From Parachlamydiaceae bacterium (GTDB lineage: Bacteria > Chlamydiota > Chlamydiia > Chlamydiales > Parachlamydiaceae): a stretch of 21,184 bases of DNA. Both the position numbers and the translations under genes were made by a program. The notes beneath the pieces are model-generated. The model was not told the DNA's origin, searched no databases, and was given only the letters and a program-made list of their open reading frames with translations. Of the stretch, positions 1 through 6,988 are shown piece by piece (position 1 is the first letter of the stretch; the number at the start of each line of letters is the position of its first letter). Location: NCBI GenBank assembly GCA_013815395.1, contig JACDGH010000014.1, positions 1-21,184 of the forward strand, given 5' to 3'.

Positions 1-1
1 A

Positions 2-235
2 AAACGTCGCTTAATCGTACATCCTGAAATGGGCTACGGTCGCGCTGGCCATCTAGCACCGAATTCTTTGCTCATCTTCGAAATCGAAGCTGTCAAAGCA
101 ACTTCACCTGAAAAAGCTGATGATGAATCCGCTTTCGGTGATGACGATGCAGATCTTGATGATGATTTAAATGGTCTTGACGAGCAGGAATTCACTGGCA
201 AAGCTGTTAACCATAAACAAGAAACAAAAAAATAG
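2..235 (+). CDS. mip: FKBP-type peptidyl-prolyl isomerase (Mip-like), C-terminal part
   Basis: This is the 3' end of a gene entering from the left edge; the frame is open from base 2, so the ATG at 29 is internal. The visible part starts with the last FKBP strands: a PEMGYG motif followed by LAPNSLLIFEIE, the usual C-terminal FKBP signature. FKBPs catalyse cis-trans isomerisation of prolyl bonds. Mip-type members are exported or surface-associated in Chlamydia and Legionella. After the domain comes a tail of about 45 residues, very acidic (runs of Asp around DDDADLDDD) and then basic at the end. The N-terminus, with any signal peptide, lies outside the window. The next gene is trmL, as I recall for mip and spoU in C. 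trachomatis. The family call is firm; the Mip name rests on family resemblance and context. Confidence 0.85.
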   Translation, partial: KRRLIVHPEMGYGRAGHLAPNSLLIFEIEAVKATSPEKADDESAFGDDDADLDDDLNGLDEQEFTGKAVNHKQETKK

Positions 236-245
236 TTTATTTTCT

Positions 246-279
246 AGATCAGGAAGTTAATTTCTTCCTGATCTTTTTT
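246..279 (+). terminator. Intrinsic terminator after the FKBP gene
   Basis: A perfect 11-bp stem (AGATCAGGAAG at 246-256, CTTCCTGATCT at 264-274) with a 7-base loop is followed by five T residues. It sits 10 bases after the FKBP stop codon and only about 20 bases before the trmL start, so trmL probably depends on read-through or on a promoter inside the FKBP gene. Confidence 0.9.
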
Positions 280-299
280 ATTTCCCCTTGGTAACAATC

Positions 300-752
300 G
301 TGCATATTATTCTTTTTCAACCTCAAATCCCCCAAAATACTGGTAACGTCGTACGCACTTGCGCAGTTACGGGTTCCTCTTTGACTTTAGTTAGTCCACT
401 TGGCTTCAGCATCAGTGATCGCTGGCTAAAGCGTGCTGGTCTCGATTATTGGGAAGGAGTAAAAGTCAATGTGATTGATGATCTTGAACTTGATGCCCTT
501 CTAAGGGTGACAAAGTCCAATTTCTATTTCTTTTCTAGCAAGGCCAACACAGGCTATAGCAACGTCTCTTATCAACCTGATGACTATCTTATTTTTGGCT
601 CAGAAACGAGTGGCTTGCCAGATCGATTTGTAGATAAATGGCCGGAACATTTTGCTAAGATTCCAATGGTACCGGAAGCACGTTGTCTTAATCTAGCCAC
701 TTCAGTGGGCATAGTCGTTTATGAAGCTTGGCGTCAGCAGGATTTTTGCTAA
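300..752 (+). CDS. trmL: tRNA (cytidine/uridine-34-2'-O)-methyltransferase TrmL, SPOUT family
   Basis: TrmL methylates the 2'-O of the wobble nucleotide of tRNA-Leu species using S-adenosylmethionine; it acts as a cytosolic dimer with a trefoil knot. The sequence matches the family almost end to end: LFQPQIPQNTGN near the N-terminus, WLKRAGLDYW, DYLIFGSETSGLP (knot and SAM site), and the closing block IPMVPEARCLNLATSVGIVVYEAW. The length is about 150 residues, against about 157 in E. coli. I chose the GTG at 300 because MHIILFQPQIP aligns with the family N-terminus. An in-frame TTG at 288 would add four residues; no good Shine-Dalgarno marks either start. The call is secure. Confidence 0.93.
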   Translation: MHIILFQPQIPQNTGNVVRTCAVTGSSLTLVSPLGFSISDRWLKRAGLDYWEGVKVNVIDDLELDALLRVTKSNFYFFSSKANTGYSNVSYQPDDYLIFGSETSGLPDRFVDKWPEHFAKIPMVPEARCLNLATSVGIVVYEAWRQQDFC

Positions 753-771
753 TCAAATTTACTAAGCCTCC

Positions 772-798
772 TTCCCCCCGACTGGGGAAACGTTTTTT
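772..798 (+). terminator. Possible intrinsic terminator after trmL
   Basis: TTCCCC (772-777) pairs with GGGGAA (784-789) around a 6-base loop, followed after three bases by six T residues. The stem is short but GC-rich and lies about 20 bases beyond the trmL stop codon. Confidence 0.55.
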
Positions 799-875
799 GA
801 AACAAGCATTATTCTAGGTATATTATCTTGATCATATTGTAAAGGCTTTTATAAGAAAACCAAGCGATTTTTTTT

Positions 876-960
876 CTATCGTTTTATCGTTCTCATCGTT
901 TCTATCGTTCTCATCGTTTCTATCGTTCTATCGTTCTATCGTTCTCATCGTTTCTATAGT
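876..960 (+). repeat. ATCGTT tandem-repeat tract
   Basis: ATCGTT occurs nine times in about 80 bases (starting at 878, 886, 895, 904, 913, 922, 930, 938 and 947), at 8- or 9-base spacing. There is a higher-order unit of 18 bases (CTATCGTTCTCATCGTTT at 902-919 and 936-953). It is followed at about 972-991 by two copies of TTTCTGACCT. The same core in both orientations builds the long palindrome at 11442-12126. The tract lies between trmL and the PP2C gene. There is no coding potential. Confidence 0.85.
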
Positions 961-992
961 TATTCCTATTTTCTGACCTAATTTCTGACCTC

Positions 993-1021
993 TTTTTGTA
1001 AAATATTTTTTATGATATAAT
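993..1021 (+). promoter_or_regulatory. Candidate promoter for the PP2C gene
   Basis: A TATAAT hexamer lies at 1016-1021, with TTTTTG at 993-998 about 17 bases upstream as a weak -35. A second TATAAT follows at 1022-1027. The region is very AT-rich, so a chance match is possible. The gene's ribosome site AAGGTGG is at 1040-1046. Confidence 0.35.
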
Positions 1022-1049
1022 TATAATTATAGGAATAATAAGGTGGTTT

Positions 1050-2060
1050 ATGGTTCTTCTGAAAAAAAACATCCCTAGTTTTGCCCAAAATATTATAAAA
1101 TATAATCGCCGCTCTATTCCCCCATCTCAAATTCAAGACAATTTAAGTCAAGAATTCCAGGATGCTCAAACCCATCTTAATGATTGTGCCGCAGCCTCTT
1201 CTCGCTGGAGATTTGCAAGACCTGAAAAATGCAAAGAGCTGATAGCTGTAGAGAAAATCGGACGCATAGGGGTCGTGCATATGCAAGGCCTGCGTCCCCA
1301 AATGGAAGATTACCACATTGCCACCCAACTAACTTTCAGCATTAAAAGTCTGATTTATAGCATTCCACTTTATGGAATTTTTGATGGACATGGAGGTGTA
1401 GCTTGTGCAAGATATTTAGCTAAAAATCTAGCTCGCTATTTAAAGCTGCACCTTGAAACAGCCTTAACTTTAACTAATTCGATAGATGAAGAAGATGTTG
1501 CTATTTTTAATGTGCTTAAACTGGCTTTTGTAGATCTAGGCGCCAACTATCGCAAATTTTATAGAGGAGAAGGGGGTAGTACAGCAAATATTGCCATTAT
1601 TTTCAAAAATCAACTTTGGGTCGCAAATGTGGGAGATACTCGAGCTATTTTAGTTGCAAGCGGCAAAGTAATAGCCCTTAGTGAAGATGCTAAGCCCGGT
1701 TTAGAAAAATATAGAAAAGGGGTAGAAACACGGCACTCAACAGTCATTGATGTAGATGGCGTACCGCGCGTTGGTGGCAACTTAGCCACTGCCCGAGCTG
1801 TCGGTCATAGTGAGACACATTCTGGAGTCAACCCACGATCTAAAATCATTAAATATCCTCTTAATCAATTAACTGAGGGCAAAAACTATTTAATTATTGC
1901 TTGTGATGGTTTATGGGACGTTGCAAGTTCTATTGAAGTGGCTAAAACGGTTCAAAAAATTTCCCATCTGTCACCAGAAGAGATAGCTAGCTTTCTAGCT
2001 CGTAAAGCATTTGAAGCAGAGAGTTCTGACAACCTTTCAGTTTTAGTTGTAGCACTTTAA
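1050..2060 (+). CDS. PP2C-family (PPM) serine/threonine protein phosphatase
   Basis: This is a 336-residue metal-dependent protein phosphatase of eukaryotic PP2C type, expected to remove phosphate from Ser/Thr residues. Motifs in order: GLRPQMED (E86, D87), YGIFDGHGG (D112, G113), GGSTANIAII, VANVGDTRAIL (D196), NLATARAVG, ACDGLWD (D286) and SSDNLSVLVV (D327). All expected metal-ligand aspartates are present. One difference is HSETHSG where many members have GD after the RALG-like motif; this is not a metal ligand. The first 60 residues are outside the core domain, and I see no signal peptide or membrane segment, so a cytosolic or translocated protein is possible. AAGGTGG supports the ATG at 1050. 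Its last 18 bases overlap the end of the convergent lipase-like gene. A kinase-like gene lies elsewhere in the window, but nothing shows that the two work together. Confidence 0.92.
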   Translation: MVLLKKNIPSFAQNIIKYNRRSIPPSQIQDNLSQEFQDAQTHLNDCAAASSRWRFARPEKCKELIAVEKIGRIGVVHMQGLRPQMEDYHIATQLTFSIKSLIYSIPLYGIFDGHGGVACARYLAKNLARYLKLHLETALTLTNSIDEEDVAIFNVLKLAFVDLGANYRKFYRGEGGSTANIAIIFKNQLWVANVGDTRAILVASGKVIALSEDAKPGLEKYRKGVETRHSTVIDVDGVPRVGGNLATARAVGHSETHSGVNPRSKIIKYPLNQLTEGKNYLIIACDGLWDVASSIEVAKTVQKISHLSPEEIASFLARKAFEAESSDNLSVLVVAL

Positions 2061-3758
2061 TCTGTACATTATCTTAGAAAAAACATTATAGCGAAATTTA
2101 TGCCTGTGCAAGGCATTTGAAGACATTAATTTATTTAGCCCTTTTGGAATTAGATGAGATATTTTTTCTTCTGCGCTAATAAATAACCTTTGCAAGTTAG
2201 CCTGTTGCTTGTACACTTTCCGTTTTTTCCACCAATCGGGCAAATACTTCCGGCCAAAGATATAAAGCAAGAAACGTAAGCAGCGACCGGCAAGCACGCG
2301 GATTTTTTCGCAAATAGGACGTACTGATTTCTTGTTTTCTTTAGGGATATCTACTTTTTGAACTTGAAAATCTTGATTAAGATGGCTGCGGACATGTGAT
2401 TCACAAAACCCAATCGCCTGCCTACCTTTAAAAACCGCTTTCATTGATAAATGGCGTCCAATTAAGCAATGCCCCCCGGAAGGCACGAGATCACCTTCAG
2501 AATCAAAGTTAATGATTTTGCCATGTAATATCTCTTTCAAAGCTTCGTAACGCAAGCTGGTTTTCTTTGCCACACCCATAGCTCCAAATGCATATACGAC
2601 TTTAATAGAATTTGGAAATTCTATTGCCATAGTATTGGCTAGGGTCCCGCCAAGGCTGTGACCTGTCAATATGGCACTTTTATTCTCCTGACGCCAACGT
2701 TCAAATATATCGCTTAATGATTCTTTTTGAACAAGGAAATCTCCTTCTTTAACGATCGGCCTATAAACTAAAGACTTATTAATTATATTTGTCGCAATCC
2801 CTTTATAATCAATAGCATCAGCTAAGATGGATTCTAAACTTGGAGCGCGTTCCTTATAAAATTGTGTACCTCGAATCACAAACCATGGCTGTGCTTGCTG
2901 ATCTTTGCTTTCAAGTATGTAGCAAGGAAGGGCATCTCCCATGATAAATTCTTTAATGGTATATGATACTGAACGGTAAATTCCTGTCTTCTCATCAAAA
3001 CAAGGCAACATTAGAGTCTTACCACCAAGTCCTTCGATATAAGCCAAAGACATAGAAAGGCTTTCAGCAACTACCGCTTCTTCATAATTGACATCGAAAC
3101 GCATTTTCATTTCGCGAGTAAATCCTAAATTCTTAAACCAGAGGGAATTAAAAAAATCCACGAAATTAGAAAAATAATCTTTAGCTATTTCGTAATCGAT
3201 CAAATCGAGCACTTTCCAGTCTTTATCACTAATATATTTTCTTGATAATTTAGGATTTTTGTTTTTTTCTAATAATGCGTTAATAGACTGCTGTTGTTCC
3301 AATGTTGACAATTGGAGAGATTCAGCACCATGGGTGGAAATTACTAACTGGTTTACCATATCTACAGCTTTATCTAATTCGCTGCCATTAAGAATTGAGG
3401 AAGCCACTTCATTATATCTATGAAATTGCGCGATTTGATTGATTTGACACTTAGGTAGATGCTTGTATCTAAAACGAAATTGTAACGCCTCGCCAGTATT
3501 TTCTCGATGGATAATGCCATCGCAAAACAAGGAAAACATTTCAATCAAAATTGGAACGCCCAAAGTTAAGTAGTACCAAAAAGGACGCGTTAATGTACAT
3601 TTCAAGGGGGTATGCAATGGACTTAGAACCTTAACATTTTTTAAAATGCCTTCGGATATTCCTTCAGTATCTTTAATTGGTTTGCTATTAAAAGATTCTA
3701 AAGAATTAATAGAATTTGATGAACTAATCGTTAAAATCGACATAACACAACAGCACAT
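2043..3758 (-). CDS. Lipase class 3-like alpha/beta hydrolase, possible membrane-active effector
   Basis: This 571-residue protein has the marks of a class 3 (Rhizomucor-type) lipase in its middle: FVIRGTQ (about 293-299, oxyanion strand), ILTGHSLGG with S368 as nucleophile, GDLVPSGG with D423 as likely acid, and SHVRSH with H455 or H459 as likely base. Substrate and specificity cannot be read from the sequence; acyl ester hydrolysis is inferred from the fold. Residues about 59-79 are hydrophobic and could span or enter a membrane. The C-terminal 110 residues are strongly basic. It is long for the family, with about 280 residues before the catalytic core that I do not recognise. The start is uncertain: the ATG at 3758 gives an odd MCCCV beginning, a second ATG at 3743 gives MSILTISSS, and neither has a clear ribosome site. 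Host-lipid-active effectors are known in intracellular bacteria; an effector role here is inference. Confidence 0.75.
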   Translation of the reverse strand: MCCCVMSILTISSSNSINSLESFNSKPIKDTEGISEGILKNVKVLSPLHTPLKCTLTRPFWYYLTLGVPILIEMFSLFCDGIIHRENTGEALQFRFRYKHLPKCQINQIAQFHRYNEVASSILNGSELDKAVDMVNQLVISTHGAESLQLSTLEQQQSINALLEKNKNPKLSRKYISDKDWKVLDLIDYEIAKDYFSNFVDFFNSLWFKNLGFTREMKMRFDVNYEEAVVAESLSMSLAYIEGLGGKTLMLPCFDEKTGIYRSVSYTIKEFIMGDALPCYILESKDQQAQPWFVIRGTQFYKERAPSLESILADAIDYKGIATNIINKSLVYRPIVKEGDFLVQKESLSDIFERWRQENKSAILTGHSLGGTLANTMAIEFPNSIKVVYAFGAMGVAKKTSLRYEALKEILHGKIINFDSEGDLVPSGGHCLIGRHLSMKAVFKGRQAIGFCESHVRSHLNQDFQVQKVDIPKENKKSVRPICEKIRVLAGRCLRFLLYIFGRKYLPDWWKKRKVYKQQANLQRLFISAEEKISHLIPKGLNKLMSSNALHRHKFRYNVFSKIMYRLKCYN

Positions 3759-3861
3759 TTAGTTAATATCGATAAATTTATCAATATTATTAAATAAAAA
3801 CAATATTTATTTTTGTTCTTATAATTCTAAGGCTGACAGAAAATAGCTGCAACTAAATCAT

Positions 3862-4054
3862 ACGCCTTTGGCAAAGCCTTTGAAGTGCGTCGGCTCCTGC
3901 CGCGCCCTCCAAATCAGTAGATTACATTAAGCTCCCTAGCATATAATTAAAGGGAAAGGAGCAAAAAACATGCCATTGTATCTTGTTACAATTGATCTTT
4001 TGAATTGAAGGGCGCGGCAGGAGCCCACGCACTGCAAAGGCTTTGCCAAGCGCA
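3862..4054. mobile_element. MITE-like palindromic element, copy 1
   Basis: Two GC-rich arms, about 3862-3911 and 4005-4054, are near-perfect inverted repeats. Shared blocks are TTGGCAAAGCCTTTG, GTGCGT and GGCTCCTGCCGCGCCC, with a handful of mismatches over about 50 bases. The AT-rich centre is about 95 bases. A homologous element lies at 6518-6718, and the centres also share blocks (CCATTGTAT, ACAATTGATCTT). No transposase and no clear target-site duplication are visible. It fills most of the 342-base gap between the lipase-like gene and trxA, and its transcript would fold into a long hairpin, so it may also stop transcription from trxA. Confidence 0.8.
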
Positions 4055-4100
4055 AATTTTTTTAAAAATATAACATCGCGATTTAACTCTAAAATTTATT

Positions 4101-4421
4101 TTATAGAGCAGAATTAATCAATTCCTTCAAGGCTTGCTTATCTCTTAATCCGACGACTCGCTTAAATTCCTTGCCATTTTTAAAAAGAATTATAGTCGGG
4201 ATTGAAGTGACTTGCAATTTTGAAGTAGTATCTTGCGCTTGCTCGATATCTAGTTTAGCGATTGTTGCTTGGCCAGATAATTCGGTTGCCAATTCTTCAA
4301 TGATTGGAGCAATCATTTTACAAGGACCACACCAATCTGCATAAAAATCAATTAAGGTTACTCCTGAAGCAATTGTGCTCTCGAAATTTCCATCATTTAG
4401 GTGAACTACATTTTTAGACAT
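4101..4421 (-). CDS. trxA: Thioredoxin 1
   Basis: This is a small cytosolic disulfide reductase of 106 residues, the usual length. The active site WCGPC (C31, C34) sits in DFYADWCGPCKM, followed by the cis-proline motif TSIPT and the closing block FKNGKEFKRVVG. It is kept reduced by thioredoxin reductase and supplies electrons to ribonucleotide reductase and other enzymes. AAAGGA (4432-4437) lies 10 bases before the ATG, and a good promoter lies upstream at 4496-4524. It is divergent from trhO. In C. trachomatis I recall trxA next to spoU and mip; here the PP2C and lipase-like genes and a MITE-like element lie between them. Confidence 0.97.
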   Translation of the reverse strand: MSKNVVHLNDGNFESTIASGVTLIDFYADWCGPCKMIAPIIEELATELSGQATIAKLDIEQAQDTTSKLQVTSIPTIILFKNGKEFKRVVGLRDKQALKELINSAL

Positions 4422-4495
4422 AAGTAAAACATCCTTTAAAAGTTAACTTTGCAATAAAATATCTACGTTAATGAACTGTTCTTGGTTAAAACCTG

Positions 4496-4524
4496 AGTAT
4501 ACCTTGCTCGACCTTTTTTGTCAG
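4496..4524 (-). promoter_or_regulatory. trxA: Promoter for trxA
   Basis: On the minus strand CTGACA (4519-4524) and TATACT (4496-4501) are separated by exactly 17 bases: five of six matches to each sigma-70 hexamer. Transcription would begin near 4489, giving a leader of about 65 bases. Confidence 0.65.
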
Positions 4525-4578
4525 GAAAAATGGAAACAACAATTCATTAGAAAAAAAATAAAATCTTAGGCATAATAT

Positions 4579-4607
4579 TTGACGGACTGCAAAGAAAAAT
4601 CTATTAG
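4579..4607 (+). promoter_or_regulatory. trhO: Promoter for trhO
   Basis: TTGACG (4579-4584) and TATTAG (4602-4607) are spaced by 17 bases. Initiation near 4614 would leave a short leader before either candidate start of trhO. The region 4422-4629 holds only these two diverging promoters as far as I can see. Confidence 0.5.
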
Positions 4608-4629
4608 TCATTAACAACTTATTTATTTC

Positions 4630-5592
4630 ATGGAATGTAATATAATGTCTCAAGAGCAAACTCATTACATACTCGCTTACTACCACCTTACTCCTATCAG
4701 TCATCCGCACGAAGAAGTCAACCTGCATAAAAAATTCTTCTTAGAACGTGACGTCACTTGTCGCATATACCTTTCTGAGCAAGGAATTAATGGACAAATG
4801 AGCGCTATCAAGGCCGATGCAGAAGCTTATATGAATTGGATGCAGAAACACCCCTTATTTCAAAATGTTAAATTTAAAATACACCCTTATCATGAAAATG
4901 TTTTCCCTCGCATCACAGTAAAATATAGAAAACAATTAGTAGCACTTGATGCGGATTGGAAACCGTCAGAGCGTGGAGAGCATGTTTCACCTGAGAAATG
5001 GCAAGACATGCTTGATTCCCAAGAAAATAAAATACTTCTAGATGTACGCAATGAATATGAATGGAAAGTCGGACATTTCGAAGGAGCCGAATTACCTGCT
5101 TGCGAAACGTTTCGTGAATTTACTGCTTATGCAGATAGCTTAAAAGAAAAAATAAACTCTAAAAAAACACCGGTGATGATGTATTGTACCGGGGGCATTC
5201 GCTGCGAACTATATTCTGCTATCCTTAAAGAAAGAGGCTTTGAAAAAGTCTATCAACTCGATGGTGGGGTTATAGGTTATGGCTTAGAGCAAGGAAATAA
5301 ACACTGGTTAGGAAAATTATTTGTATTTGATGATCGCATGGCGGTCCCAATCAGCGAAAAAGAGCCTGCTAGTCCAGTTATCGGAAAATGCCATTTTTGC
5401 GCAATTGATAACGAACAATATTATAACTGCGCTAATATCGATTGCAATAATTTGTTTTTATGTTGTCCCGATTGTCTTAAAGCATTTACAGGCTGCTGTT
5501 GCTTAGAGTGTCAACAAGGACCTCGATTACGACCTTTCCATGAGCAAACTGCGCATAAGCCATTCAGACGCTGGCATCATTACGAAACCTGA
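4630..5592 (+). CDS. trhO: tRNA uridine(34) hydroxylase TrhO (rhodanese-domain, formerly UPF0176/YceA)
   Basis: TrhO carries out the oxygen-dependent hydroxylation of wobble uridine-34 that starts 5-carboxymethoxy/methoxyuridine formation. The N-terminal 110 residues are the family-specific acylphosphatase-like part (RIYLSEQGINGQMS, PRITVKYR). A rhodanese domain follows, with LLDVRNEYEWKVGHFEGA and the active loop YCTGGIRCE (catalytic C186). The C-terminal part is very rich in cysteine (C254, C257, C267, C272, C278, C279, C282, C289-C291, C294), typical of the YceA group and possibly metal-binding. The length of 320 is normal. The ATG at 4630 has no ribosome site; the ATG at 4645 (MSQEQTHYI) has a GGA 10 bases upstream and may be the true start. 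The last 29 bases overlap the convergent DUF116-like gene. Confidence 0.92.
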   Translation: MECNIMSQEQTHYILAYYHLTPISHPHEEVNLHKKFFLERDVTCRIYLSEQGINGQMSAIKADAEAYMNWMQKHPLFQNVKFKIHPYHENVFPRITVKYRKQLVALDADWKPSERGEHVSPEKWQDMLDSQENKILLDVRNEYEWKVGHFEGAELPACETFREFTAYADSLKEKINSKKTPVMMYCTGGIRCELYSAILKERGFEKVYQLDGGVIGYGLEQGNKHWLGKLFVFDDRMAVPISEKEPASPVIGKCHFCAIDNEQYYNCANIDCNNLFLCCPDCLKAFTGCCCLECQQGPRLRPFHEQTAHKPFRRWHHYET

Positions 5593-6382
5593 TAAGATCT
5601 AGAATGCGCTTTTGAGTTTTGTCGAGAACGACTGTTAAACCAGGCTTAACACCGTTTTCCGATAATTCAAAGGCTCTCATCGTATTGCAAATGCGCCCAT
5701 CGAGTCGCACCCCAATGCCTTTAATACCCACCATATTCCCCCAATCCCCAAACATCTCTAACGTCATTTCGCAAGCTGTAATAATAAAAATAACTTGCTT
5801 GTCCGGATTAGCATGAACAAATTCAAAAATTTTTCCCCCTATATAATGAATTGTAGGGATAAATAAAGGAATGGCATTTTTTTCAGAAAGAGCATTTACG
5901 CTTTTGCCGATAAAGCATTGGCGACACACAGAATGGTCTGCATCACGTATACATTGCTCTGTAAATCGTCCGGAAGGACATTCAAATGGTTTATGACAGT
6001 AAGAAAAGCCAATGACCAATAAAGTGTTTTTATTTCGTAAATGCTTTTTAAACTCATCGACACTCTTTATTCCATAAAGAAAAAAATCATCATCTCTAAC
6101 AAACGATTTTTTACTCATTGCCGAACGCAATAAAGACCATCCGTAACGCAGAGGATGCTTTAAAAAGGCTTTAAGGATGGAACCATCATCTTTAGTGATC
6201 ATCCACTTTAAGCTTTTCCATTTCAAATTTTTTGCTGTTTCGGGGGTGATCCCAGGCATCTCCGGCAATTGTTTTAACTTCTTGATAGGGAATTTCTGCG
6301 CAGCTTCCAAAGCACCTTGATCCCAAGCTGCTTCAGCACTTTCCCAAGAGACTTTTTCATTCCACATTTTCAATTTTGACAT
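5564..6382 (-). CDS. Cysteine-rich protein, DUF116-like
   Basis: I do not recognise this 272-residue protein with certainty. The first 120 residues are basic and rich in Trp and Lys, with no signal peptide. The second half carries seven cysteines (129, 135, 144, 153, 156, 204, 232), including C-x5-C, then CRQCFIGK, later TACEMTLEM and LDGRICNT. That order (a cysteine cluster ending in CxxC-x-IG, a GGKI-type turn, then AC[E] and a Cys-Asn-Thr near the end) resembles DUF116 proteins, which are thought to bind metal or an iron-sulfur cluster. No function is known. The start is supported by AGG and GAAAG upstream of the ATG. It overlaps the end of trhO by 29 bases on the opposite strand. Confidence 0.6.
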   Translation of the reverse strand: MSKLKMWNEKVSWESAEAAWDQGALEAAQKFPIKKLKQLPEMPGITPETAKNLKWKSLKWMITKDDGSILKAFLKHPLRYGWSLLRSAMSKKSFVRDDDFFLYGIKSVDEFKKHLRNKNTLLVIGFSYCHKPFECPSGRFTEQCIRDADHSVCRQCFIGKSVNALSEKNAIPLFIPTIHYIGGKIFEFVHANPDKQVIFIITACEMTLEMFGDWGNMVGIKGIGVRLDGRICNTMRAFELSENGVKPGLTVVLDKTQKRILDLIRFRNDASV

Positions 6383-6517
6383 GCTTTCAAACCTAATAAA
6401 AAATAAATTTTTAATTTTTTTCCATGAGATGCTTAGTGATAAAAAAGGATAAAAATAAGAGAGTTAGTTGAGCCGCTCCTCCAAAGCTAACAAGAAATCG
6501 AAGAAAATAGATTAGAT

Positions 6518-6718
6518 GCATTTGGCGAAGCCCCTGGAGTGCGTCGGCTTTGCCGCGCCCTTTAATTCAAGAGATCACTTTAAGCCCCCTTGCATATATT
6601 ATAAAATAGATAAGAGCTTAAAAAAACTTATTGCGAACCATTGTATTTTGCCACAATTGATCTTCTGTATTGATGGGCGCGGCAGTAGTCGACGCACCCC
6701 AAAGGCTTCGCCAAAAGC
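6518..6718. mobile_element. MITE-like palindromic element, copy 2
   Basis: The inverted arms at about 6518-6577 and 6658-6718 share TTTGGCGAAGCC, GGTGCGTCG, TGCCGCGCCC and AAGATCA-type blocks over about 60 bases with scattered mismatches. The arms match those of copy 1 at 3862-4054 (GTGCGTCGGCT, TGCCGCGCCC), and the centres also share sequence. No gene for movement is present, so it is a non-autonomous repeat. It occupies much of the 606-base gap between the DUF116-like gene and uvrC. The rest of that gap holds a TTTCTGAC/CCCTAA cassette (about 6824-6881) and a palindrome (6882-6930). Confidence 0.8.
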
Positions 6719-6881
6719 AAAATTCTATTTCTGCTATTTCTTATCAGCCTCGAACAGACTGCTCTACGACTTCTACCTCTTCATTTACCACCTGCACCTT
6801 CAGCCGAATGCAACATACCAATGTCAGAAAAATTATTCTAGAAGAAAGAAAACCCTAAAACCTAACCCTAATTTCTGACTT

Positions 6882-6930
6882 TATTTTTTTAACGCATATG
6901 TGGAATTCCACATAATGTGTTAAAAAAATA
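6882..6930. repeat. AT-rich palindrome downstream of uvrC
   Basis: Arms of about 24 bases meet at GGAATTCC: TATTTTTTTAAC...ATGTGGAA on the left and its complement on the right, with one G/A difference and one bulge. The T and A runs are inside the stem, so neither strand has a T run after the hairpin. It is therefore not a standard intrinsic terminator, although it lies about 60 bases beyond the uvrC stop codon. Confidence 0.75.
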
Positions 6931-6988
6931 GCAAAAAATAGATTAAACTTGAGTGGAACTAAAAATATGGGTGAGAAGATTATATTTA

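Noticed and set aside
876..960. CRISPR array
   Set aside because: Units are only 8-9 bases with no spacers of constant length and no cas genes nearby.
4486..4728. Minus-strand open frame of 80 codons between trxA and trhO
   Set aside because: It covers the divergent promoters and the start of trhO, has Phe/Leu-rich random composition and no family resemblance.
6516..6878. Plus-strand open frames over the 6518-6718 element (120 and 62 codons)
   Set aside because: They run through the inverted arms of the MITE-like element, match no family, and lack a ribosome site.
6882..6930. Intrinsic terminator of uvrC
   Set aside because: The A/T runs are within the stem and no T run follows on the minus strand.
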